Source of the DNA: Prado023 sp039812125
GTDB lineage: Bacteria; Actinomycetota; Actinomycetes; S36-B12; CAIYMF01
Direction: 5' to 3'
DNA length: 7,685 nt
Assembly: GCA_039812125.1 (NCBI GenBank)
Contig: JBDHZV010000129.1
Location: 1-7,685 of the forward strand
Both the position numbers and the translations under genes were made by a program. Below the pieces are notes generated by a model, which saw nothing but the letters and a program-made list of their open reading frames with translations, had not been told where the DNA came from and did not search any database. Below are positions 1 through 5,398 of this stretch, one piece after another. Each line of letters begins with the position of its first letter. Within the stretch, counting starts at the first letter, position 1.

Positions 1-1232
1 CCAGCCCCGGGAGCAGGCCGGGGAACCACGTCGTCGGGGTCTGCCTCCGCGGCCACTGCCGGTGGATGCCCCGAGCCCAACGCCCGTTCGACCCGGTCCA
101 GCCGGAGGGCCAGGGCCGCGGGATCCAGGTCAGCCGGAGGCAGGGCCAGCCTTGCGCAGAGCAGCTCCAGCTGCAGACGAGGCGCGGTGGCCCCCTTGAT
201 CTCGCTCAGCCCCGCGCTGACGAGGTCGGCTGCCCGGGACAGTTCCACCAGGCTCAGGGACCTCGCCTGCTCGACCAGTCGCTCCATCGCGTCGTCGGGC
301 ACGTCGATGACCCCACGCCCCGCCGCTGCGGGGTCGGCACGCAGGATGATCAGGTCCCGCAGTCGATCGAGCAGGTCGGCCACGAACCGCCGCGGGTCGT
401 GGCCGGCGGACACGACCTCGTCGACAAGGCTGAACATCTCGGCAGCCGACCCTCGGGTGGTCGCCGCGACGAACCCGTCGATGAGACTGGCGTCGGTCAG
501 TCCCAGGGCCGACACCGCCGTGGCATAGGTCAGCCCCTCGTCACCGACGCCGGCGATGAGCTGTCCCAGGACCGACAGGCTGTCGCGCACGCTGCCGGCC
601 CCGGCCCGCGCCACGACCGCCAGGGCTGCCTCGTCGGCAGCGACGCCCTCGGCTCGGCACACCCGGTCGAGGTGCTCGATCAGGACCCGGGACGGGACGA
701 GGCGGAATCCGTAGTGGAAGGTGCGCGACCGGATGGTCGGGATGATCCGGTCGGGCTCGGTCGTGGCGAAGACGAACCGAAGGTGCGCGGGTGGTTCCTC
801 GACCAGCTTCAGCAGGGCGTTGGCGGCCTCGTTGGTCAGCTGGTGCGCCTCATCGATGATGTAGATCTTGTACCGGCTGGCCGCCGGCGCGTAGATGGCC
901 TTCTCGCGCAGCTCCCGGGCATCGTCGATGCCGCGATGCGTGGCGGCGTCCAGCTCCACGACGTCGATCGAGCCCGGTCCGTTCGGAGCCAGCTCCTGAC
1001 AGCTGCGACAGGTCCCGCACGGGAACGCCGTCGGTCCCTGCTCGCAGTTCAGGGAGCGGGCGAGGATTCGCGCCGTTGACGTCTTGCCGCACCCGCGGGG
1101 CCCAGAGAACAGGTAGGCGTGGTGAATGCGCCCTGCCTCCAGGGCGCGGGCCAGCGGCTCGGTCACATGGTCCTGCCCGATGACCTCGGACAGCGAGCCG
1201 GGCCGGTACGTGCGGTACAGGGCCAGGGTCAC
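1..1232 (-). CDS. dnaX: DNA polymerase III subunit gamma/tau, 3'-truncated by the window edge
   Basis: This is the clamp-loader ATPase of the replicative polymerase, which opens and loads the beta clamp; tau forms also tether polymerase cores. The 410 visible residues start MTLALYRTYRP. They carry Walker A GPRGCGKT (44-51), the zinc module cysteines C63, C72, C75 and C78, the Walker B DEAH box (127-130), sensor-1 FATTE (155-159) and the arginine-finger SRT (169-171; SRC in E. coli). The collar region follows, then an Ala/Pro-rich linker begins near residue 385. The order and wording closely resemble mycobacterial DnaX as I remember it. The GTG at 1232 is the only reasonable start, because an in-frame TAG lies four codons upstream (1244-1242). 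No Shine-Dalgarno is visible, but a TAGGGT hexamer sits 6 nt before the GTG, suggesting a leaderless mRNA. The C-terminal tau domains and any frameshift site lie outside the window. Identification is near certain. Confidence 0.97.
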   Translation of the reverse strand, partial: MTLALYRTYRPGSLSEVIGQDHVTEPLARALEAGRIHHAYLFSGPRGCGKTSTARILARSLNCEQGPTAFPCGTCRSCQELAPNGPGSIDVVELDAATHRGIDDARELREKAIYAPAASRYKIYIIDEAHQLTNEAANALLKLVEEPPAHLRFVFATTEPDRIIPTIRSRTFHYGFRLVPSRVLIEHLDRVCRAEGVAADEAALAVVARAGAGSVRDSLSVLGQLIAGVGDEGLTYATAVSALGLTDASLIDGFVAATTRGSAAEMFSLVDEVVSAGHDPRRFVADLLDRLRDLIILRADPAAAGRGVIDVPDDAMERLVEQARSLSLVELSRAADLVSAGLSEIKGATAPRLQLELLCARLALPPADLDPAALALRLDRVERALGSGHPPAVAAEADPDDVVPRPAPGA

Positions 1233-1238
1233 GTGGTC

Positions 1239-1244
1239 ACCCTA
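1239..1244 (-). promoter_or_regulatory. Predicted -10 element of dnaX (TAGGGT), leaderless geometry
   Basis: On the minus strand TAGGGT is followed by six bases (GACCAC) and then the GTG start of dnaX. A sigma-A-type -10 hexamer normally ends about 6-7 nt before the transcription start, so transcription would begin at or next to the G of GTG. I see no convincing -35 hexamer at 16-18 nt spacing. The same arrangement recurs at four other genes here, which raises confidence in this one. Confidence 0.6.
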
Positions 1245-1282
1245 GTGCCGGGGGCCGACAACCGTGATGAGCCATCCGCGCG

Positions 1283-1314
1283 GGATCCACAGCTCCATCC
1301 ACAGCTGGGGACAA
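1283..1314. repeat. 12-bp tandem repeat with DnaA-box-like 9-mers upstream of dnaX
   Basis: ATCCACAGCT occurs at 1285-1294 and again at 1297-1306, so the unit repeats every 12 bp. Read as DnaA boxes, the plus strand has GGATCCACA (1283-1291) and CCATCCACA (1295-1303), each 7/9 to TTATCCACA. The minus strand has TTGTCCCCA (1314-1306), 8/9 to the actinobacterial box TTGTCCACA. The second and third abut around a CAGCTG centre. The cluster lies 51-82 bp upstream of the dnaX start. DnaA binding is an inference from similarity; no box is perfect. Confidence 0.4.
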
Positions 1315-1317
1315 GTG

Positions 1318-1341
1318 ACAGCGGTGTAACTACACGCCTGT
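1318..1341. promoter_or_regulatory. 24-bp imperfect palindrome between ferritin and dnaX
   Basis: The arms are ACAGCGGTGTA (1318-1328) and TACACGCCTGT (1331-1341), separated by AC. Nine of eleven arm positions pair, and the inner GTGTA/TACAC is perfect. It begins 3 bp downstream of the ferritin stop codon and lies about 85 bp upstream of dnaX. In RNA the core could fold as GTGT-AGTT-ACAC, but no U-run follows, so an intrinsic terminator is not well supported. An operator for dnaX or a 3' end structure for ferritin mRNA are both possible. Confidence 0.4.
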
Positions 1342-1344
1342 GGT

Positions 1345-1869
1345 TCAGAGCACCCCGCCGGCCGCAGCCGGGGCGGTGGGGTCCACTGCCTCTCCACCGG
1401 TCTCCCGGGCGAGGTAGTCCTCGAGCAGCATGACGTTGTCACCGACCCGGTGGGCGACCTGCAGGAGGGTCGCCATCGAGGAGACCTCCTCGACCTGCTC
1501 CTTGAGGAACCAGTGCATGAACTGCTCGCCCAGGTAGTCCCGCTCCTCGCGGGCCAGGGCGATCAGGGCCTCGAACTGCGCGGTCACCTGACGCTCCTGG
1601 GCAAGCGCCAGGTCGAGCGGCTCGGTCACGGAGCTGAAGTCGTTGCGCACAGCGGGCACGCCGGGGATCGTCACCTGCGACTCACGGTCCATGAGGTACT
1701 GGATGATCATCATGGCGTGGTTGCGCTCCTCGACCGCCTGGGCATAGAAGCGCGCGGCCAACTGGGGAAGTGCCTGCTGGTCGAACCAGACCGCAATGGC
1801 GATGTACTGCTGCGATGCGGCGAACTCGTGACCGATCTGCTCGGTGAGCAGGTCGTGGACGGGGCTCAT
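1345..1869 (-). CDS. bfrB: Non-haem ferritin, BfrB type
   Basis: This is an iron-storage ferritin: it oxidises Fe(II) at a di-iron centre and stores ferric mineral inside a 24-subunit cytosolic shell. The 174 residues form the usual four-helix bundle. The ferroxidase ligands are all present: E15, E48 and H51 (in AVEERNHAM), E92, Q125 and E128. The GEQFMHWFLKEQVEEV stretch around 114-129 and the length closely resemble M. tuberculosis BfrB as I remember it. I see no bacterioferritin haem-ligand methionine at the expected place, so the non-haem form is favoured. ATG 1869 is chosen because GAGGAGG (1880-1874) lies 4 nt upstream. The last ~15 residues form a loose Ala/Pro/Gly tail ending AAAGGVL, like the BfrB tail linked to encapsulin loading. 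The gene lies between tRNA-Ser and dnaX on the same strand and has its own promoter-like sequence. No clear iron-regulator box is recognised. Confidence 0.95.
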   Translation of the reverse strand: MSPVHDLLTEQIGHEFAASQQYIAIAVWFDQQALPQLAARFYAQAVEERNHAMMIIQYLMDRESQVTIPGVPAVRNDFSSVTEPLDLALAQERQVTAQFEALIALAREERDYLGEQFMHWFLKEQVEEVSSMATLLQVAHRVGDNVMLLEDYLARETGGEAVDPTAPAAAGGVL

Positions 1870-1873
1870 GCTG

Positions 1874-1880
1874 CCTCCTC
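1874..1880 (-). promoter_or_regulatory. Strong Shine-Dalgarno of the ferritin gene (GAGGAGG)
   Basis: GAGGAGG on the minus strand lies four bases before ATG 1869. It fixes the start and is the only strong ribosome-binding site in the window, in contrast to the apparently leaderless genes around it. Confidence 0.85.
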
Positions 1881-1896
1881 AGGTCGGGTCGGCCCC

Positions 1897-1902
1897 AGAC
1901 TA
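1897..1902 (-). promoter_or_regulatory. Possible -10 element of the ferritin gene (TAGTCT)
   Basis: TAGTCT on the minus strand fits the TANNNT -10 pattern. It lies 27 nt before the ferritin ATG, giving a leader of about 20 nt that includes the Shine-Dalgarno. No good -35 hexamer is seen at 16-18 nt spacing. The match is short and could be chance. Confidence 0.35.
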
Positions 1903-2029
1903 CGCGGGGCCACGACCGCTCGGCCCGGGCAACCCGGAACGCACGGGGGGCCCAGGACGCCCGCCCTCCGCACACCAGTGACCCAGGTGGGCGTGCCGTC
2001 CCCGGGACCACAGGGCCCCAGCAACAGCG

Positions 2030-2062
2030 AAGCCCGCGTCCCCAACCTGGGTCCACGGGCTT
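2030..2062 (-). terminator. Candidate terminator hairpin downstream of tRNA-Ser
   Basis: Arms AAGCCCG (2030-2036) and CGGGCTT (2056-2062) form a perfect 7-bp stem with a 19-nt loop, 26 nt beyond the tRNA 3' end on the minus strand. There is no U-run after it. It probably ends tRNA transcription or protects the 3' end, and separates the tRNA from the ferritin gene. Confidence 0.45.
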
Positions 2063-2065
2063 GCC

Positions 2066-2081
2066 GATGTCCTGGGACATC
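2066..2081. repeat. Perfect inverted repeat directly after the tRNA 3' end
   Basis: GATGTCC-TG-GGACATC has two perfect 7-bp arms and a 2-bp centre. In RNA it would fold as a 6-bp stem with a CCAG tetraloop. It starts 7 nt beyond the tRNA discriminator base on the minus strand, just before the AAGCCCG hairpin. It may be part of the tRNA 3' trailer or terminator; a protein-binding site is the alternative. Confidence 0.45.
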
Positions 2082-2087
2082 ACGCGG

Positions 2088-2175
2088 CGGTGGCGGTGGG
2101 ATTCGAACCCACGGTGGGCTCATCACCCACACACGATTTCGAGTCGTGCTCCTTTGGCCGCTCGGACACGCCACC
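2088..2175 (-). tRNA. tRNA-Ser (anticodon CGA)
   Basis: The 88-nt minus-strand sequence folds as a class II tRNA. The acceptor GGTGGCG pairs with CGCCACC, and the D stem is TCC/GGA. The anticodon stem CACGA/TCGTG encloses the loop CTCGAAA, so the anticodon is CGA (2141-2139) and reads UCG. A long variable arm (GTGGG/CCCAC) marks serine. The T arm is GTGGG-TTCGAAT-CCCAC and the discriminator is G. CCA is not encoded (the genome continues CCG), so it must be added by CCA-transferase. A TAGAAT -10 lies 7 nt upstream. Confidence 0.97.
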
Positions 2176-2182
2176 GCCGCAG

Positions 2183-2188
2183 ATTCTA
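2183..2188 (-). promoter_or_regulatory. -10 element of tRNA-Ser (TAGAAT)
   Basis: TAGAAT on the minus strand matches TATAAT at 5 of 6 positions. It ends 7 nt before the mature tRNA 5' end, which puts the expected transcription start within about one base of that end. A weak TTCGCC at 2212-2207 (18-nt spacer) could be the -35. Confidence 0.65.
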
Positions 2189-2226
2189 GGGGGACCGCTC
2201 GGTGGCGGCGAAATCCGCGACCGCCC

Positions 2227-2232
2227 TACCCT
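2227..2232 (+). promoter_or_regulatory. Predicted -10 element of the SPOUT methyltransferase (TACCCT), leaderless geometry
   Basis: TACCCT is followed by exactly six bases (TCCCAT) and then GTG 2239. No Shine-Dalgarno is present upstream of that GTG. No clear -35 hexamer is seen. The reading frame is open far upstream, so this element is the main evidence for the start. Confidence 0.55.
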
Positions 2233-2238
2233 TCCCAT

Positions 2239-2856
2239 GTGCCCGTCGGCCCCCATCCGCTGCCCTGGCCGGACGACCCGCGACTGGATCCCGAGCTGCT
2301 GGCGCACGGGGACGCCCGCAACGTGCTCGACCGGTACCGGTACTGGTCCGTGCCCGCGATCGTCGCCGACCTGGCAGCCCGCCGCAGCCCCCTGCACGTC
2401 GCCATCGAGAACGTGGAGCACGACCTCAACATCGGTTCCATCGTGCGCACGGCGAACGCATTCAACGTCGCGGGCGTGCACATCGTCGGCCGACGGCGCT
2501 GGAACCGCCGAGGAGCGATGGTCACCGATGCCTACCTGGACATCAGGCACCATCCCGACATCGAGGACCTCGTGCTCTGGGCCGGCGGTCAGGGCCTGCG
2601 CCTGGTCGCCATCGACGTCGTTCCCGGGTGCCTCCCCCTCGAGGACGCGGTGCTCCCCCAGGACTGCGTCATGTTGTTCGGGCAGGAGGGTCCAGGACTG
2701 TCCGACAGGGCCATTGCCGCCGCTGACTCGGTGCTGTCCATCACGCAGCGCGGGTCCACCCGGTCGCTCAACGTGGCCGCCGCGGCCGCCATCGCGATGC
2801 ACAGCTGGGTGCGCCAGCATCCCGACGCACGTTTCGACGCCCGGGACCACGGGTAG
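2239..2856 (+). CDS. SPOUT (TrmH/SpoU) family RNA 2'-O-methyltransferase
   Basis: This is an S-adenosylmethionine-dependent ribose methyltransferase with the trefoil-knot SPOUT fold, acting on tRNA or rRNA; the exact target cannot be read from sequence. The three family motifs are present in 205 residues. Motif 1 is NIGSIVRTANAF (64-75) with the catalytic-type Arg at 70. Motif 2 is MLFGQEGPGLS (145-155). Motif 3 is STRSLNVAAAAAIAM (173-187). The frame is open for hundreds of bases upstream, through the tRNA, so the start rests on other evidence. GTG 2239 lies just downstream of the tRNA promoter region, 6 nt after TACCCT, and gives a normal family length. The first ~45 residues are a short N-terminal extension ahead of the knot domain. 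The gene diverges from tRNA-Ser, and its stop codon overlaps the DedA promoter hexamer. No anomaly is seen in catalytic motifs. Confidence 0.92.
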   Translation: MPVGPHPLPWPDDPRLDPELLAHGDARNVLDRYRYWSVPAIVADLAARRSPLHVAIENVEHDLNIGSIVRTANAFNVAGVHIVGRRRWNRRGAMVTDAYLDIRHHPDIEDLVLWAGGQGLRLVAIDVVPGCLPLEDAVLPQDCVMLFGQEGPGLSDRAIAAADSVLSITQRGSTRSLNVAAAAAIAMHSWVRQHPDARFDARDHG

Positions 2857-2859
2857 CCT
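2854..2859 (+). promoter_or_regulatory. Predicted -10 element of the DedA gene (TAGCCT), overlapping the upstream stop codon
   Basis: TAGCCT is followed by six bases (GCCTGC) and then GTG 2866. Its first three bases are the TAG stop codon of the methyltransferase. A weak TTTCGA at 2832-2837 (16-nt spacer) is the best -35 candidate. No Shine-Dalgarno precedes the GTG. Confidence 0.5.
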
Positions 2860-2865
2860 GCCTGC

Positions 2866-3534
2866 GTGTCCATGCTCGCAGCACTGCCTGCCGCTGTCCC
2901 CGCCCTCGTCCCGGAGTGGCTCGACCCCCAGAACCTCGACAGGTTCGGGGCGGCGGCGTTCTGGATCGCCCTGGCGATCGTGTTCGCCGAGTGTGGCCTG
3001 CTCATCGGGTTCTTCCTCCCCGGTGACTCCCTGCTGTTCATGGTGGGCCTGTTCATCGCCAGCGGGGTGATCTCCATGCCCATCGGGGTCGCGTGCCTGC
3101 TGCTGACGATCGCCGCCATAGCGGGCAACCTCACCGGGTACTGGATCGGGTACCGGGCCGGGCCCACCCTGTTCAGCAAGCCGGACTCCCGGCTCTTCCG
3201 GAAGGAGTACGTGGACAAGACCCACGCCTTCTTCGACAAGTACGGGTCCCGGGCGATCGTCCTGGCGAGGTTCGTCCCGATCGTGCGCACCTTCATCACC
3301 GCCATGGCCGGCGTCGGACGTATGGACCTGCGCACGTACGCCCTCTACTCGTCGCTGGGCGGGGTGCTGTGGGCCTGTGGTGTGACGTTGGCCGGCTACT
3401 ACCTGGGCAACATCCCCTTCATCAAGGACCACATCGAGCTCATCCTCATCGGGATCGTCGCCCTGTCGATCATCCCGATCGGCATCGAGACGATCCGGCA
3501 CCGCCGCGAGCGGGTCGCCGCTGGCGGCGCTTGA
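2866..3534 (+). CDS. DedA family integral membrane protein
   Basis: DedA (SNARE-associated/VTT domain) proteins sit in the cytoplasmic membrane. In several bacteria they support membrane homeostasis and recycling of undecaprenyl phosphate or other lipids. The 222-residue protein shows hydrophobic segments near 29-47, 55-95, 155-175 and 190-205. It carries the family signatures FAECGLLIGFFLPGDSLLF (40-58), GYWIGYRAG (91-99) and the RFVPIVRTF box (135-143) with R135, P138 and R141. The C-terminus is short, basic and presumably cytoplasmic. GTG 2866 is preferred over ATG 2872 because it lies exactly 6 nt after a TAGCCT hexamer. Neither start has a good Shine-Dalgarno. Only 9 bp separate it from the methyltransferase, so readthrough and an internal promoter may both operate. 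The substrate is unknown. Confidence 0.93.
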   Translation: MSMLAALPAAVPALVPEWLDPQNLDRFGAAAFWIALAIVFAECGLLIGFFLPGDSLLFMVGLFIASGVISMPIGVACLLLTIAAIAGNLTGYWIGYRAGPTLFSKPDSRLFRKEYVDKTHAFFDKYGSRAIVLARFVPIVRTFITAMAGVGRMDLRTYALYSSLGGVLWACGVTLAGYYLGNIPFIKDHIELILIGIVALSIIPIGIETIRHRRERVAAGGA

Positions 3535-3543
3535 CCACGTCAC

Positions 3544-3549
3544 TAGGGT
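3544..3549 (+). promoter_or_regulatory. Predicted -10 element of pyrE (TAGGGT), leaderless geometry
   Basis: TAGGGT is followed by seven bases (GTGCCCT) and then GTG 3557. It is the same hexamer found before dnaX. A TTGACC at 3531-3536 looks like a -35, but the 7-bp spacer is too short to pair with it. No Shine-Dalgarno precedes the start. Confidence 0.55.
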
Positions 3550-3556
3550 GTGCCCT

Positions 3557-4096
3557 GTGACAGATGCCTTGGGACAGCTCCGCGACCAGATCCGGGACAA
3601 GGCCGTCGTCCACGGCCGAGTCGTGCTCAGCTCCGGTCGGGAGGCCGACTACTACATCGACCTGCGTCGAGTGACCCTCGACAGCGAGGCCGCCCCCCTG
3701 GTGGGTCAGGTCATGCTGGACCTGACCCAGGACTTGACCTATGACGCAGTTGGAGGGCTCACCCTCGGCGCCGACCCGGTCGCGACCGCCATGCTGCACG
3801 CCGCCGCCGCCCGCGGACGCCGCCTCGACGCCTTCGTCGTGCGCAAGTCCGAGAAGGCCCACGGGCTGCAGCGCCGGATCGAGGGTCCCGACGTCGCCGG
3901 CCGCCGCGTCCTCGCGGTGGAGGACACCTCCACCACCGGAGGGTCGGTGCTCACCGCGGTGACGGCCCTTCGGGAGGCCGGGGCCGAGGTGGTCGGGGTG
4001 GCCGTGATCGTCGAGCGGGGCGCGGCCCCCACGGTGGAGCAGGCCGGGCTCGAGTACCGCGCCGCCTACCAGCTCGCGGACCTCGGACTCGGGTGA
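3557..4096 (+). CDS. pyrE: Orotate phosphoribosyltransferase
   Basis: The enzyme joins orotate to PRPP, giving orotidine 5'-monophosphate and pyrophosphate, the fifth step of de novo UMP synthesis in the cytosol. In 179 residues it shows the N-terminal substrate segment SSGREADYYIDLRRVTL (25-41) and the GADPVATAM loop (71-79). The mobile catalytic loop is VRKSEKAHG (95-103) with K97, K100 and H102. The PRPP-binding signature is VLAVEDTSTTGGS (118-130) with the acidic pair E122-D123. GTG 3557 is chosen because it lies 7 nt after TAGGGT and gives a normal length; a TGT-initial extension to GTG 3548 would remove the promoter spacing. The next gene begins immediately after, or overlapping, the stop, so pyrE heads a probable operon. 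No pyrimidine attenuator is visible in the 22-bp gap upstream. Confidence 0.96.
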   Translation: MTDALGQLRDQIRDKAVVHGRVVLSSGREADYYIDLRRVTLDSEAAPLVGQVMLDLTQDLTYDAVGGLTLGADPVATAMLHAAAARGRRLDAFVVRKSEKAHGLQRRIEGPDVAGRRVLAVEDTSTTGGSVLTAVTALREAGAEVVGVAVIVERGAAPTVEQAGLEYRAAYQLADLGLG

Positions 4097-4101
4097 CCGC
4101 G

Positions 4102-4611
4102 ATGGCCACCGTGACGCTGGTCCTGTGCCCGACCCTCCTGCGTGACACGGCTCCCCTGCCCTGGCGTGAGGTCGAGGCGACCCTGCGCGCATGGGGCCTT
4201 CCGGTCATCGCCCCACACCAGGTCTCGTCGGGGATCGATGATGGGGACGAGCGCATGGAGATGGCCACCTGGGTGGCCGAACTGGCTGTGGCGATCGCCA
4301 CCGCGAAGGTCGAGACGCCGTTGATCCTGGTGTCCGGTGGACAGGCCAACGTCGCGATTCCCGCCCTGGGATTCGCCCAGCGGGCGGCGCGCAACAGTGT
4401 CGTCGGCTACATCCTCGTGGACGGTCCGCTGCCGTCGCCGGGACGCGGCAACTCCGACTGGCCGGACGCCCCGGTGATCTACATCCAGAGCCCCACGGCG
4501 ACAGGTGAGTCATCGGTTGCCGCCCGCGCCCGGGGGTGGACGACGCTGCACCGGGATCCCGCAGACGCCATCCTCGAGATCGCCCGTGGATGGCCGGACG
4601 TCGTGCTCTGA
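4102..4611 (+). CDS. Protein of unknown function, degenerate alpha/beta-hydrolase-like
   Basis: I do not recognise this protein with confidence. It has 169 residues and alternates predicted strands and helices: VTLVLC, then LPVIAPH, then LILVSGG (74-80), then VVGYILVDG, then APVIYIQ, ending in a short helix and IARGW. This order resembles a compact alpha/beta-hydrolase core without a lid. However, where the nucleophile elbow G-x-S-x-G is expected the sequence reads VSGGQAN, so no canonical nucleophile is present. It may be non-catalytic or belong to another Rossmann-like fold. No signal peptide or membrane segment is seen. The preferred start is ATG 4102, with GGTGA (4092-4096, over the pyrE stop) 5 nt upstream. 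GTG 4093 overlaps pyrE by 4 bp and is the alternative. Tight linkage to pyrE suggests co-transcription but does not reveal function. Confidence 0.8.
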   Translation: MATVTLVLCPTLLRDTAPLPWREVEATLRAWGLPVIAPHQVSSGIDDGDERMEMATWVAELAVAIATAKVETPLILVSGGQANVAIPALGFAQRAARNSVVGYILVDGPLPSPGRGNSDWPDAPVIYIQSPTATGESSVAARARGWTTLHRDPADAILEIARGWPDVVL

Positions 4612-4624
4612 TCGGGGACGCCCC

Positions 4625-5398
4625 GTGACGACCGCGTGCATCACCGGCGCCACAGCGGGCATCGGCCGCGCGTTCGCCGACCTGCTGGCCCAGGAGGGCG
4701 CTGACCTGGTCCTCGTCGCCCGCGACGTGCAACGCCTGGAGGAGCTCGCCGCGCTCCTTTCAGACCGGCACGGGATCGCCGTCGAGGTCGTTCCGGCGGA
4801 CCTGGCCACCGAACAGGGTTGCGCCGCTGTGGCGGATCGGTTGGCTGACGCCGAGCATCCGGTCGACCTGGTGGTCAACAACGCCGGGTTCGGGCTCAAC
4901 GCCGCCTTCGTGGGCGGCAGCCTGGCCGACGAGGAGCGACTCCTCGACGTCCTCGTCCGGGCGGTCCTGCGCCTGACCCACGCCGCCCTGCCCGGGATGG
5001 TCGAGCGCGGGCACGGGCAGGTCATCAACGTGTCCAGCGTCGCCGGGTGGTTCCCCACCGGCACCTATGCCGCCGCGAAGGCGTGGGTGACGTCGTTCTC
5101 CGAGGGCCTGCACGCCGAGCTGTCCGGGACCGGGGTCACCGTCACCGCGCTGTGTCCCGGATTCACCCGCACCGAGTTCCACGACCGGGCCCGGATGCGC
5201 ACGTCGGCGATCCCGCAGTGGGCCTGGCTGGACGCCCACGCGGTGGCTGAGGCTGGCCTGCGGGACGCCCGCGCGGGACGATGCGTGAGCGTGCCCAGCA
5301 CCCGGTACCGACTGCTCGGGGCAGCAGCCCAGCTAACGCCCCGCCCGTTGGTGCGCCGGGGCGTTGCGATGCTGCCCAGACCACGCCGGAAGGGGTAG
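4625..5398 (+). CDS. Short-chain dehydrogenase/reductase (SDR)
   Basis: This is an NAD(P)-dependent oxidoreductase of the classical SDR superfamily; the substrate is unknown. The 257 residues begin with the cofactor loop TGATAGIG (7-14, TGxxxGxG). R33 at the end of the second strand is compatible with NADP(H). D59 and NNAG (85-88) follow. The active site has S137/S138 (VSSVAG) and Y148-x3-K152 (YAAAK), then PGFTRTEF. The Ser-Tyr spacing is shorter than in many classical SDRs. The Asn of the usual Asn-Ser-Tyr-Lys tetrad appears replaced by Leu110 in LDVLVRAV. GTG 4625 is chosen because it puts the TGxxxGxG loop at the normal N-terminal place; the frame opens as far back as ATG 4505 inside the preceding gene. 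It follows that gene by 13 bp, so it is probably in the pyrE operon. The C-terminus is basic and proline-rich. Confidence 0.93.
   Translation: MTTACITGATAGIGRAFADLLAQEGADLVLVARDVQRLEELAALLSDRHGIAVEVVPADLATEQGCAAVADRLADAEHPVDLVVNNAGFGLNAAFVGGSLADEERLLDVLVRAVLRLTHAALPGMVERGHGQVINVSSVAGWFPTGTYAAAKAWVTSFSEGLHAELSGTGVTVTALCPGFTRTEFHDRARMRTSAIPQWAWLDAHAVAEAGLRDARAGRCVSVPSTRYRLLGAAAQLTPRPLVRRGVAMLPRPRRKG

Noticed and set aside
66..1079. 337-residue plus-strand open frame opposite dnaX
   Set aside because: It is fully antisense to a clear DnaX, and its product is low-complexity Arg/Gly/Pro/Gln with no recognisable domain, as expected of GC-rich shadow frames.
1450..2238. Long N-terminal extension of the SPOUT methyltransferase frame
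   Set aside because: It would translate through the antisense ferritin and the tRNA gene; the family domain begins downstream of GTG 2239.
3531..3536. TTGACC as a -35 element for pyrE
   Set aside because: Only 7 bp separate it from TAGGGT, far below the 16-18 bp a sigma-A promoter needs; it coincides with the DedA stop codon.
2080..3600. 506-residue minus-strand open frame across the tRNA, SPOUT and DedA genes
   Set aside because: It runs antisense to two well-supported genes and through a tRNA; the composition is Asp/Gly/Gln/Val-rich with no motif.
4505..4624. N-terminal extension of the SDR from ATG 4505
   Set aside because: It would put 40 unrelated residues before the cofactor loop and overlap the previous gene.
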